In this document: piece by piece, positions 17,037 to 25,429 of the stretch
Numbering within the stretch: position 1 is the stretch's first letter
How the letters are laid out: every line of letters begins with the position of its first letter
Source of the DNA: Planctomycetota bacterium
Lineage (GTDB): Bacteria; Planctomycetota; GCA-002687715
Direction: 5' to 3'
Assembly: GCA_009691765.1 (NCBI GenBank)
Contig: SIAO01000008.1
Span: forward strand, 1-64,000
Length of the DNA stretch: 64,000 nucleotides
Position numbers and translations under genes: made by a program
The notes under the pieces: model-generated
Told to the model about the DNA's origin: nothing
The model's database searches: none
Seen by the model: the letters and a program-made list of their open reading frames with translations, nothing else

Positions 17037-19604
17037 TCAGGGCTTGCGGCGCTTCGCTCGAGCGGTGGGTTCGGCGGTCCAAGGGTCTTCGGGCCAACTG
17101 TGTCGCGGGTAGCGACCGCGGAGGTCTTTGCGCACTTGCTGGTACGTCGTGTTCCAGAAACTCTTGAGATCGTGAGTCACCTGAACCACTTGGTGATTCG
17201 GCGCCAGCAAGTGAAGCAGCACACGCACACGACCACCTGCGATTGTGGGCGTATCCGGTTCTCCGAAAAGTTCTTGCAAGCGCACCGCCAAGACCGGTGG
17301 CTTGTCGGCCGCGTATTCCAAGACCCGCGTGGAACCCGACGGCAAGCTGAGTGACTCGGGAACTTGTGTGAGCGCGTCGCGCAAACGTCTCTCCCCCATG
17401 ATTGCCGTGAGCAAATCATGCAAGGGCACGCGCCGAACATCCTCCAAACTAGGGCACTGCTCAATCCACGGATCTACCGCCGCCACCAACGCGGCGGCAT
17501 CAAGAACTGGTAATTCCAGCTCCGGACGCCACGCGCGCAAACAGCTCAAGCGCAACAAGAGTTGCAACTCCTCAGCGCGCTGCTCAAGCAACGCTTCAGG
17601 TGCGTTTTGCAACATGGCCCGCAACGCCGCGGCCCCCGCAGCGGCATCCTGCACGGGGCTCTGGGATTCCGAGAGCACCAAGTCTTCGTAACGCTGCACC
17701 TTGCGGCGCATGGCACGGCCGCGAGTATCGTCCCAAACCACGGATTCTTCAGCCTGCAACGCGCCCGGAATGTCAGACAACCACGCGGGCTCCACCGCAC
17801 TGGCCACGCGTACCTGCGCTCGCGCATGCAAACCGCGGCGCCCAAGATCCGCATCGAGCACAAGAAACAGCTCTGCGTCGCGCACCACTGATGCAGGTCC
17901 CAGAGTGACACCGCGACCGCCAACCATCATTCCATCGGCCCCGCCGAGCGTGAGCCGCCGCGCCACGCGGTCAGGCCACGCTTGCAACAAACAACGCAAC
18001 AGCGTGGATTCTTCTGCGTCGAGCACTGCTGCCCGCATAGGTGCAGCACGCACGGAAAGTGCCGCAGCGTACTGCTCGGCGGCGCGTTGAACGACATCCA
18101 CGGCTGCGCGATCGCACGAACGCCCGTCGCCTCCCGCAAGCATGTCGCGCCGCGCCAAAACATCGCTCGGCCCCGTGGGCAAGTGCACCAACGAGGCAGC
18201 ATCCGTGCGGCGCACGATGTCGCGTTCGCTGAGCAATGCCGCCAGCCACACACCCTGCGCCAACACGCCAGCGTCCTGCGTGGCCAAGAGCAAGCGCGCC
18301 ACTCGCGGATGCGCCGCGACATCCAACATGCGCCGCCCTGTTGCGGTTGGCACGCCGTCGCGCACGGCGCCCAAGCGTTGCAGCAGACTCTCTGCGCGTA
18401 CAAGGGCTTCGGGAGCCGGGGCCTCAAACCACGCAAACTTTGCAAGATCGCGTTCGCCGAAAGCGTGCAGCTCCAAGGCCGTGCGCGCCAAGTCCACGCG
18501 CTGCAATTCCGGAGTTTCGAATTCCGGCATCGCCGCTTCTTCAGCCTTCGTCCACAAGCGATACACAACACCGGGCGCAGTGCGCCCTGCACGACCTGCG
18601 CGCTGCGTTGCACTTGCCCGTGAAATGGAACGAAGTTCAAGGCGATCAATCCCGTGATCGGGGTCGTGAATGTTGAAACGCGCTTCACCGCTGTCCACCA
18701 CGGCGCGCACACCGGGAATGGTCAACGATGTTTCAGCAATGTTGGTGGCGAGAATCACTTTGCGGCGCGCAGAAACAGACAACACGCGATCTTGCTCTTC
18801 GCTGCGCAGTTCGCCATGCAGCGGGAGGATGTCTACGCCGTTCAGATCCGAAAGAGCTTCAAAGGTCCGGCGGATTTCGCCAACACCCGGCAAGAACACC
18901 AACACATCGCCCTCGCACGAACGCAGCGCAACCCTTGTCGCTGCTGCGGCACGCGAAGGCAGTGGCCGATCGTCGCGAGCTTCAGCGTGGCGAATCTCCA
19001 AAGGGAACATGCGTCCCGGAACTTCTATCAGCGGAGCGCCACCGAGAAACGCGGCCACAGGCGCGGCATCCAATGTGGCCGACATCACCACGAGGCGCAG
19101 GTCTGGGCGCAACGACTGCTGCACTTCTCGCAACAACGCCAACCCCACATCAGCGTGCAAACTGCGCTCATGGAACTCGTCCAACACGACGCAGCCAACG
19201 CCTGGCAGCTCGGGGTTTTCCATGAGCCAGCGCGTGAGGATGCCTTCAGTGATGAACAAGATGCGCGTGGCGGCACTGGAACGGTTTTCAAAACGAATCT
19301 GCCAGCCCACTTCCGCACCCGGCGCACTGCGTCGCTCTTCAGCAACGCGCCGAGCAGCAGCACGTGCCGCCACGCGCCGCGGTTGCAGAACGACGACACG
19401 CCCGGAACCAGCGAGCCCTGCGTCCAACAGCGCCGATGGCACGCGTGTGGTTTTTCCGGCGCCCGGGGCAGCACTGATAACGACAGCAGAATGTTCGCGT
19501 AGCGCCGCCACAATGGAGGACAAATGGGCATCGATCGGCAAGCGTTCCACGAGCAGAGGTTTCCCTGTGGCAGTGCTGGCGTCAAGCGTGTTTTCGAAGC
19601 CCAC
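17037..19604 (-). CDS. hrpB: ATP-dependent RNA helicase HrpB
   Basis: This 855-residue DEAH-type helicase has Walker A APGAGKTT (46-53), the Walker B variant DEFH (142-145) followed by ERSLHADVGLALL, the SATL motif, the motif V segment ATNIAETSLTIPGVRAVVDSG and motif VI QRAGRAGRTAPG. The HA2 helical domain and the HrpB-specific C-terminal domain complete it. HrpB is a widespread bacterial helicase of unclear cellular role. A start at 19,604 adds about 20 residues before the usual LPIDA beginning, so a later start cannot be excluded. It is divergent from the GT4 gene with 86 bases between starts. Confidence 0.95.
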   Translation of the reverse strand: MGFENTLDASTATGKPLLVERLPIDAHLSSIVAALREHSAVVISAAPGAGKTTRVPSALLDAGLAGSGRVVVLQPRRVAARAAARRVAEERRSAPGAEVGWQIRFENRSSAATRILFITEGILTRWLMENPELPGVGCVVLDEFHERSLHADVGLALLREVQQSLRPDLRLVVMSATLDAAPVAAFLGGAPLIEVPGRMFPLEIRHAEARDDRPLPSRAAAATRVALRSCEGDVLVFLPGVGEIRRTFEALSDLNGVDILPLHGELRSEEQDRVLSVSARRKVILATNIAETSLTIPGVRAVVDSGEARFNIHDPDHGIDRLELRSISRASATQRAGRAGRTAPGVVYRLWTKAEEAAMPEFETPELQRVDLARTALELHAFGERDLAKFAWFEAPAPEALVRAESLLQRLGAVRDGVPTATGRRMLDVAAHPRVARLLLATQDAGVLAQGVWLAALLSERDIVRRTDAASLVHLPTGPSDVLARRDMLAGGDGRSCDRAAVDVVQRAAEQYAAALSVRAAPMRAAVLDAEESTLLRCLLQAWPDRVARRLTLGGADGMMVGGRGVTLGPASVVRDAELFLVLDADLGRRGLHARAQVRVASAVEPAWLSDIPGALQAEESVVWDDTRGRAMRRKVQRYEDLVLSESQSPVQDAAAGAAALRAMLQNAPEALLEQRAEELQLLLRLSCLRAWRPELELPVLDAAALVAAVDPWIEQCPSLEDVRRVPLHDLLTAIMGERRLRDALTQVPESLSLPSGSTRVLEYAADKPPVLAVRLQELFGEPDTPTIAGGRVRVLLHLLAPNHQVVQVTHDLKSFWNTTYQQVRKDLRGRYPRHSWPEDPWTAEPTARAKRRKP

Positions 19605-19690
19605 GTTGATAACAGCGTTTCCGAAGCGCCATCACGAGCACTTGGAACCGCAGAGTCTGAACTGCGCCCGGGCTATCATTCCCGCACACC

Positions 19691-20818
19691 ATGGCAAACC
19701 CCGAGGCAACAGCGCCCCAGCTCACAGGAGTTCGCATCTTGCACGTGGTGCCGTGCCTTGGCACCGGCGGACTCGAACTGGCCCTCGCGCGCTTGTCGCG
19801 TGCCTTGCAAGAGCGCGGCGCAGTGCAAGCGGTAGCGGTGATGTCTGGCGATTTGCTCATCGCGGACAAATTTGCGCCGGGCATCACACTGCAAGCGCTG
19901 CATGGCAAACCCAACGAGTGGGCACTGCCGCGACGTCTGCGCGCCGTTATCCGCGAGTTTCGTCCGCACGTCATTCACTGCCGCAATTGGGGTGCGTGGC
20001 CGGATACGGTCCGAGCGCGTGGATTCATCGGTTCTCGACCGCCGTTGGTTTTCTCGTTCCATGGCACCACCGAACCCGCTCCCATGCCTTGGCGGAGGCG
20101 TGCTGCGTTCCGCGTCCTCGCGCGCTGGACCACCGAACTTTTCACCGTATCTGAAGCGGCACGTACGCGCCTCGTCGAAGAAGTGGGACTGCCTCGCAAG
20201 CGCATCGGGTTAATTCCGAATGGCATTGATGTTCAGCGCTACGCTTCGGCCCCACAGCGCCGCACTGGTGAGCGCTTCATCATTGGCACCGTCGGCAATC
20301 TGAACCCCATCAAAAACCAAGCACTGTTGGTGCGCGCGCTGTCACAATTGCGCGCCGACGGCGTGGACGCTGAAGTGCGCATCGCCGGCGAAGGTGCGCT
20401 GCGCGAACCGCTCGTCGCGCTCGCACGCGAACTCGGAGTGCAAGACCGATTGCACCTGAGCGGTCATGTTGACGACATCCCGGCATTCTTGGCGCAGCTC
20501 TCAGCCTTCGTGCTGTGCTCGAAACTCGAAGCGCACCCGAACTCGCTCATTGAAGCGATGGCCGCGCACCTCCCCTGCGTGGGCACGAACACCGGGGGCA
20601 TCCCCGAAGTGTTGCTGCATGGCGCGGTCGGGCACCTCACACCTGAGGGAGACGCTGCCGCGCTCGCCAGCGCCTTGCGCAAACTCCATGACGACCCTGC
20701 GCAGGCCGCTGCGCTCGCAGCCCGCGGCCGCGCCCACTGTGAGAGCGTCTATTCTCTCGATGCCATGGTGCGCGCCTATGCCTGCATGTACACACGTCTG
20801 GCAGCGCAACTTCGATAG
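19691..20818 (+). CDS. GT4-family glycosyltransferase
   Basis: The 375-residue protein is a GT-B fold glycosyltransferase. The N-terminal domain starts ILHVVPCLGTGGLELALARL, which forms the acceptor-side loop. The C-terminal domain has FIIGTVGNLNPIKNQALLVRAL and the nucleotide-sugar signature ALSKLEAHPNSLIEAMA-like (CSKLEAHPNSLIEAMA) with GGIPEVL. Such enzymes build extracellular polysaccharide or lipid-linked glycans using UDP- or GDP-sugars. There is no signal peptide, so it acts at the cytoplasmic side. No other polysaccharide gene is next to it. Confidence 0.9.
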   Translation: MANPEATAPQLTGVRILHVVPCLGTGGLELALARLSRALQERGAVQAVAVMSGDLLIADKFAPGITLQALHGKPNEWALPRRLRAVIREFRPHVIHCRNWGAWPDTVRARGFIGSRPPLVFSFHGTTEPAPMPWRRRAAFRVLARWTTELFTVSEAARTRLVEEVGLPRKRIGLIPNGIDVQRYASAPQRRTGERFIIGTVGNLNPIKNQALLVRALSQLRADGVDAEVRIAGEGALREPLVALARELGVQDRLHLSGHVDDIPAFLAQLSAFVLCSKLEAHPNSLIEAMAAHLPCVGTNTGGIPEVLLHGAVGHLTPEGDAAALASALRKLHDDPAQAAALAARGRAHCESVYSLDAMVRAYACMYTRLAAQLR

Positions 20819-20959
20819 TTTTATTGTCTCGGATCAAGATTCCGGGCCCGTGCTGTTCGCTGCACATTAGGATTCAAAGTGCCCTGCGGGCTACTCTCAG
20901 CACACGCCGCCACAAAGAACCCGTATGGCACCTATCACCAGTCCTTGAAGGAGTACGTC

Positions 20960-22933
20960 ATGCTTCGATTCCTGCCAGTCGTTGCCCTTCTCAGCCTCTG
21001 CCTCAGCTTGAGCGCGCAAGACCCCACTGATGCCCAACACGTGTTGTTGAACATCGAGATCAACCCGAGCACTCAAGTCATCAGCGGCACTTGCACGTGG
21101 ACGGTGCGCTGCGCTGTGACAGGGCTGTCCAGCATGACTCTGCAATTGCACAACAGCTTCGCGGTGTCGAATGTGCGCGTGAATGGCAGTGCAACGGCAT
21201 CGACGCGCCCCACGGATGCCGTCACCATCACCCTCGACCACACCTACGTGCTGAACGAAGTATTCACAGTGGCGCTCGACTACACCGGCACCCCGAGCGG
21301 TGCTGCAGGCTTTGGCTCGTTCGCATTCCAAACTCATGGCAGTCCTGCCACTTCGATCATCAACTCACTCTCGGAGCCTTACTACTCCTACACATGGTGG
21401 CCCTGCAAAGAAACGCTGACCGACAAGTTCACCACTGAAACGTGGGTGACTGTGCCGTCCACGCTCTACGTCGCTTCGAACGGCCTGCTGCAAGGCACGG
21501 ACATACTTGCCGGTGGTCGGACGCGCTATCGCTGGTCGAGCAACTATCCCATCGCCACCTACGGCGTGTCGGTGACGGCTACGAATTACCAAATACGTAC
21601 GGACTCATGGGCCAATGCCGGACCAACAATGCCCGTCTCTTTCTACGCCTATCCCGAAAGCTTCGCGGGCGAACAGACCAACATGGATCGCATCGTGCCC
21701 ATGCTCACGACATTTTCCAGCCTCGTCGGGCAATACCCCTTCGTCAACGAGAAATACGGCATCTGCCAGTTCAATTGGGGTGGCGGCATGGAGCATCAAA
21801 CCATCACAAGCCAAGTGAACTTCAGCGAGAACTTGAGTGCGCACGAGTTGGGCCATTCATGGTGGGGCAATTGCATCACCTGCGCCACATGGCACGACAT
21901 CTCGCTCAATGAAGGTTTCGCTACATACATGGAAGCGCTGTGGGACCAAAACAAAGCCGGCGGCACATTGGCCACCTACTTCACGCGCATGAATGCGAAC
22001 AAGCCCGCGAGCCCGACCACCACTGGCAGTGTGTATGTGAACGACATTTCCAATGTGAACTCGATTTTCAGCACCACCAATGTGTATCACAAAGGTGCGT
22101 GGGTCCTGCATCAGCTGCGCCATGTTGTCGGCGACGCCGCCTTCTTCCAGATTCTCGCGGACTACCGCACAGCGAAGGATTACCAGAGCGCCACTTGGGA
22201 CGAATTCAAGGCGATCGCTTCTGTGAGCTATGGGCAAGACCTCACGTGGCTCATCGATCAATGCGTGTACCGCACTGGTGCTCCAACCTTTCGACTTTCT
22301 TGGGACAACCGCACAGTGAACGGGCAGACTTTTGTAGTCGGCAACGTTGAACAAACACAAACGGCTTTGGCCTATCGCTACCCCGTCGACATTCAGGTGA
22401 CCACGGCTGCCGGCCAAACGACTCATGTGGTGTGGACCGACCAAAAACGCGACGACTTCACGCTGCTCACGAATGGCGCGGCCACCGCAGTCGTTCTCGA
22501 CCCAGCTCCGTGGATTCTGCGCGGCACCACGGCCACGGGCACATTCGCTCCAAGCCTCACGACATCGACGGCGACAGTGCCACGCACCGGTGGCACGGCG
22601 ACCTTCACGCTGAATGCAGGAACTGGCAACGGACTGCGTGGCTACTTAATCGGCGCATCCGCGACAGGCATCTCACCCGGCATCACTTTGCTGGATGGCA
22701 AGCAGATTCCGCTTGTCCTCGACAGCTTCACTTACGCAGCGCTCGGCAACGTCAACACACCTACATTTGCAAACTTCAGTGGTGCGCTCAGCCCTACGGG
22801 CACCGCAACAGCACAACTCGTGGTGCCGCCGCTGCCGCCGCTCGCCGGACCGATCACGCTGCATTTCGCTTTCATCAGCTCGACCACACCAGTGTTCACC
22901 TCAACACCAGTGACCGTCACCATCACTCCTTGA
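20960..22933 (+). CDS. Secreted M1-family zinc aminopeptidase-like protein with C-terminal beta module
   Basis: The ATG at 20,960 follows a clear AAGGAG and opens a signal peptide ending LSLSAQD. The M1 fold follows: a beta-sandwich N-domain (about 30-200), then the catalytic site with GGGMEHQ in place of GAMEN, HELGH (295-299) and NEGFA with Glu318, exactly 18 residues after the last His. The zinc site is therefore complete. Residues about 530-657 are a separate beta module (GGTATFTLNAGTGNGLRGYL) shared with the ASST-like protein at 15,322. It is predicted to be an exported peptidase that digests peptides outside the cell or in the periplasm. Confidence 0.9.
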   Translation: MLRFLPVVALLSLCLSLSAQDPTDAQHVLLNIEINPSTQVISGTCTWTVRCAVTGLSSMTLQLHNSFAVSNVRVNGSATASTRPTDAVTITLDHTYVLNEVFTVALDYTGTPSGAAGFGSFAFQTHGSPATSIINSLSEPYYSYTWWPCKETLTDKFTTETWVTVPSTLYVASNGLLQGTDILAGGRTRYRWSSNYPIATYGVSVTATNYQIRTDSWANAGPTMPVSFYAYPESFAGEQTNMDRIVPMLTTFSSLVGQYPFVNEKYGICQFNWGGGMEHQTITSQVNFSENLSAHELGHSWWGNCITCATWHDISLNEGFATYMEALWDQNKAGGTLATYFTRMNANKPASPTTTGSVYVNDISNVNSIFSTTNVYHKGAWVLHQLRHVVGDAAFFQILADYRTAKDYQSATWDEFKAIASVSYGQDLTWLIDQCVYRTGAPTFRLSWDNRTVNGQTFVVGNVEQTQTALAYRYPVDIQVTTAAGQTTHVVWTDQKRDDFTLLTNGAATAVVLDPAPWILRGTTATGTFAPSLTTSTATVPRTGGTATFTLNAGTGNGLRGYLIGASATGISPGITLLDGKQIPLVLDSFTYAALGNVNTPTFANFSGALSPTGTATAQLVVPPLPPLAGPITLHFAFISSTTPVFTSTPVTVTITP

Positions 22934-22946
22934 GCCTCAATGCGTA

Positions 22947-22973
22947 GGCCCGCCTTGCGCAACAAGACGGGCC
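22947..22973. terminator. Hairpin between convergent genes
   Basis: An 11-pair stem with one C-A mismatch (GGCCCGCCTTG with CAAGACGGGCC) and a 5-base loop fills the 49-base gap between the M1 peptidase stop and the FGE stop. Being symmetrical, it can end transcription from both sides. No long T run follows on either strand. Confidence 0.6.
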
Positions 22974-22982
22974 GCCGGGCAT

Positions 22983-23957
22983 TCACTTCTGCAACGGCAA
23001 CACCACGCGGAAACCCAAGTGATTCAACCCCGTGTCACAGCTGGATTTCATGCGTGCACTACAGCGGTAGCCGTGGCACACATCCACATCACATAAGAAC
23101 GATCCACCGCGCATCACACGCTTAGGAATCGTGGGCTCAGCAGGATCATTGAAATCCTCTGGCCCTGTTGGATTACTCACGCGCACGCCAGATTGCGACA
23201 GAAGTGCATAGCTGTTTCCGCGATACCAATCGGAACACCATTCCCACACATTGCCCGCCATGTCGTGCAATCCGTAACCATTCGCTGCGAAAGAACGCAC
23301 CGGTGCGCATCCCTTGAAACCGTCACTCCCACTGTCAGTTACAGGGAACTCACCTTGCCACACATTGGCGTGCGGCTTCGGGCTCAACACCTCTTCGTCG
23401 CCCCACGGATAGCGCGCTGCGCTCAAACCGCCACGCGCGGCCCATTCCCACTCTGCTTCCGTGGGCAAGCGCCCGCCGACCCAATTGCAAAAAGCCACTG
23501 CGTCATCCCAAGAGACTTGCACGACAGGGAAATCCTCCTTGCCGTCAATGTTGGAATCGGGGCCAAGAGGACGACACCATTGCGCTCCTATCACCCATTC
23601 CCAACCAACACCGGCATGATGCACGAGCGCCCCAGGGACAAGCGCCGTGGGGTCGGGCTCTTGCGCGCCTTCAGGAAGCTGAGCCATCAGCACCGCTTTG
23701 TCCGGCGTCTTTTCTGCCGTGGTCATGTACCCCGTAGCGCGCACAAACTGCCGAAACATCCGATTGGTGATTTCCGTGGCCGACATGCGGAATCCATCCA
23801 CATGCACTGCCACCTGCGGCAACTCGTCTGCCAAGCCCTCTGCTGAACCCATCAAGAAATCGCCAGAGGGAATGAGGACCAGTCCCACATCGAGTGGCTC
23901 CTTTTGTGCACAGCTTGGCAAGAGCAGCACGAGGAGCAGCAAGGACGCACGTGACAT
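22983..23957 (-). CDS. Formylglycine-generating enzyme (SUMF1/FGE family), lipoprotein
   Basis: The 324-residue protein has a lipobox (LLLPSC, Cys16) and a full FGE-sulfatase domain (about 28-320): IPSGDFLMGS, VQVSWDDAVAFCNW, LPTEAEWEWAARGG and NVWEWCSDWY. The catalytic pair is present as GGSFLCDVDVC (Cys289 and Cys294), with the same spacing as in proven copper-dependent FGEs. It should oxidise the CxPSR cysteine of sulfatases to formylglycine; the divergent neighbour at 24,002 is the obvious client. Its predicted location outside the cytoplasm is unusual for a bacterial FGE. Many SUMF1-domain lipoproteins lack the cysteines; this one does not. Confidence 0.88.
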   Translation of the reverse strand: MSRASLLLLVLLLPSCAQKEPLDVGLVLIPSGDFLMGSAEGLADELPQVAVHVDGFRMSATEITNRMFRQFVRATGYMTTAEKTPDKAVLMAQLPEGAQEPDPTALVPGALVHHAGVGWEWVIGAQWCRPLGPDSNIDGKEDFPVVQVSWDDAVAFCNWVGGRLPTEAEWEWAARGGLSAARYPWGDEEVLSPKPHANVWQGEFPVTDSGSDGFKGCAPVRSFAANGYGLHDMAGNVWEWCSDWYRGNSYALLSQSGVRVSNPTGPEDFNDPAEPTIPKRVMRGGSFLCDVDVCHGYRCSARMKSSCDTGLNHLGFRVVLPLQK

Positions 23958-24001
23958 GAGCGCATCCTACTATCGCAACATAATGCAATAGACTACGCGC
24001 C

Positions 24002-25429
24002 ATGCGCACCACTGTCTTGCTGCTGTTGCTCTTTGCTGGCGTGAACTGCGCCCAAGAATCGCGTCTCCAACCCAACATCGTCTTGGTGCTCGCCGACGAC
24101 CTCGGCAGCGCGGAATTCAGTTGCACCGGATCGAAAGTGTTGCAGACGCCACACATCGACGCGCTGCGCAAAAACGGCATCATGTTCACACAAGCCTATT
24201 CCGGCGCTCCGGTGTGCGCGCCCAGCCGTTGCGTGCTGCTCACAGGACGCGACAGTTTGCACGCGCAGATTCGTGACAACCATGAAGTGCGCAACCCCAG
24301 CGCTGGTTTGTACGGCGGACAACGCGCATTAAAAACAGGCACTACAACGCTGGCTTCACTGTTGCATGCTGAGGGTTATGCGACCGGATGTTTCGGCAAG
24401 TGGGGTTTGGGTGGCAGCGTTGAAGAACACGCAAGCGGACATCCATTGCGGCAAGGCTTTGAACGCTTCTATGGTTATCTCTGCCAACGCAACGCGCACA
24501 GTTATTGGCCCGCGTACCTCGACAGCGACGCAACGCGCGAGGCGTTCCCAGATAACAAGCGCAGTTCAGGAACCACATGGGCGCCCGAGCGCATCACCGA
24601 AGAAGCGCTCATTTGGATGGAGCATGTGAAAGCGAAACCATTCTTTCTCTACTTTCCTAGCATCCTGCCGCATCTCGCATTGCAAGCGCCACTCGACGCA
24701 ATGGCCTCCGTGCCGCCCATCGAAAACGACACTCCCTATGACGGGAAAAAAGGCTACGAGGCCTGTGAGCGACCACGAGCCACGTACACAGCCATGGTGC
24801 AGCGTCTCGATGCGCACGTGGGACAGCTCGTGAACAAGGTGCGCAGCCTAGGTTTGCTGGAGCGCACAATCTTCATCGTGTTGAGCGACAACGGCGCCAC
24901 TTGGGAGCTTGGCGGCTACGACCCCGTTTGGTTTCGCGGCAATGGCGAACTGCGCGGACACAAAGGGCAGGTGTACGAAGGTGGCATCCGCGTGCCCTTC
25001 ATCGCTTCGTGGGCGGGGCGCACGAAGGCAGGTGCGAGCTGCGCGTTGCCCGTGGCGCACCAAGACTTGCTGCCGACCTTATGTGCGTTGGCCGGCGTGA
25101 AATCGCCACCAACCAGCGAAGGCGTGAATCTCGCAGAGTGGATTTGCGGCAAAGAAGGCCCAACGACGCGCGCACCGCTTTGCTGGGAATTCCCGCAAGG
25201 CAACGGGGCGCAGGCGGTGCGCATGGGGAATTGGAAAGGCGTGCGCCGCAATGGCAAGAAGAATTCCGCCGCGAGGATGGAACTGTACGACCTCGCAACA
25301 GATCCAGCGGAAGCAAACGATATTGCGGCCGCTCATTCAGACATCGTAAAGGCCATGCTTGCGCTGCTTGCGCAACGCACACTCACGGAATTCGCGGAAT
25401 GGGAGTTCCCAGAGAGCACAACGCGATAA
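24002..25429 (+). CDS. Secreted sulfatase (type I, Cys-type)
   Basis: A signal peptide (LLLLLFAGVNCAQ) is followed by an alkaline-phosphatase-fold sulfatase of normal length. PNIVLVLADDLG supplies the first metal aspartates, VCAPSR (Cys72) is the formylglycine site, GKWGLGG gives the usual Lys, and IFIVLSDNGA the second metal Asp-Asn pair. It belongs to the arylsulfatase A/N-acetylglucosamine-sulfatase-like planctomycete group and removes sulfate esters from sugars or aromatics; the actual substrate is not readable. The start lies 44 bases from the divergent FGE start, so both genes share one regulatory gap. Confidence 0.92.
   Translation: MRTTVLLLLLFAGVNCAQESRLQPNIVLVLADDLGSAEFSCTGSKVLQTPHIDALRKNGIMFTQAYSGAPVCAPSRCVLLTGRDSLHAQIRDNHEVRNPSAGLYGGQRALKTGTTTLASLLHAEGYATGCFGKWGLGGSVEEHASGHPLRQGFERFYGYLCQRNAHSYWPAYLDSDATREAFPDNKRSSGTTWAPERITEEALIWMEHVKAKPFFLYFPSILPHLALQAPLDAMASVPPIENDTPYDGKKGYEACERPRATYTAMVQRLDAHVGQLVNKVRSLGLLERTIFIVLSDNGATWELGGYDPVWFRGNGELRGHKGQVYEGGIRVPFIASWAGRTKAGASCALPVAHQDLLPTLCALAGVKSPPTSEGVNLAEWICGKEGPTTRAPLCWEFPQGNGAQAVRMGNWKGVRRNGKKNSAARMELYDLATDPAEANDIAAAHSDIVKAMLALLAQRTLTEFAEWEFPESTTR

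Noticed and set aside
17540..19510. Several long plus-strand frames opposite hrpB
   Set aside because: They are Arg/Ala/Ser-rich translations opposite a conserved helicase gene and show no domain; high GC content leaves such frames open.
1722..25429. Sulfated-fucan degradation locus combining the sulfatase pair and the deoxy-sugar operon
   Set aside because: The two units are about 15 kb apart with unrelated genes between, and no fucosidase, fucanase or sugar transporter is visible; kept only as a speculation in the summary.
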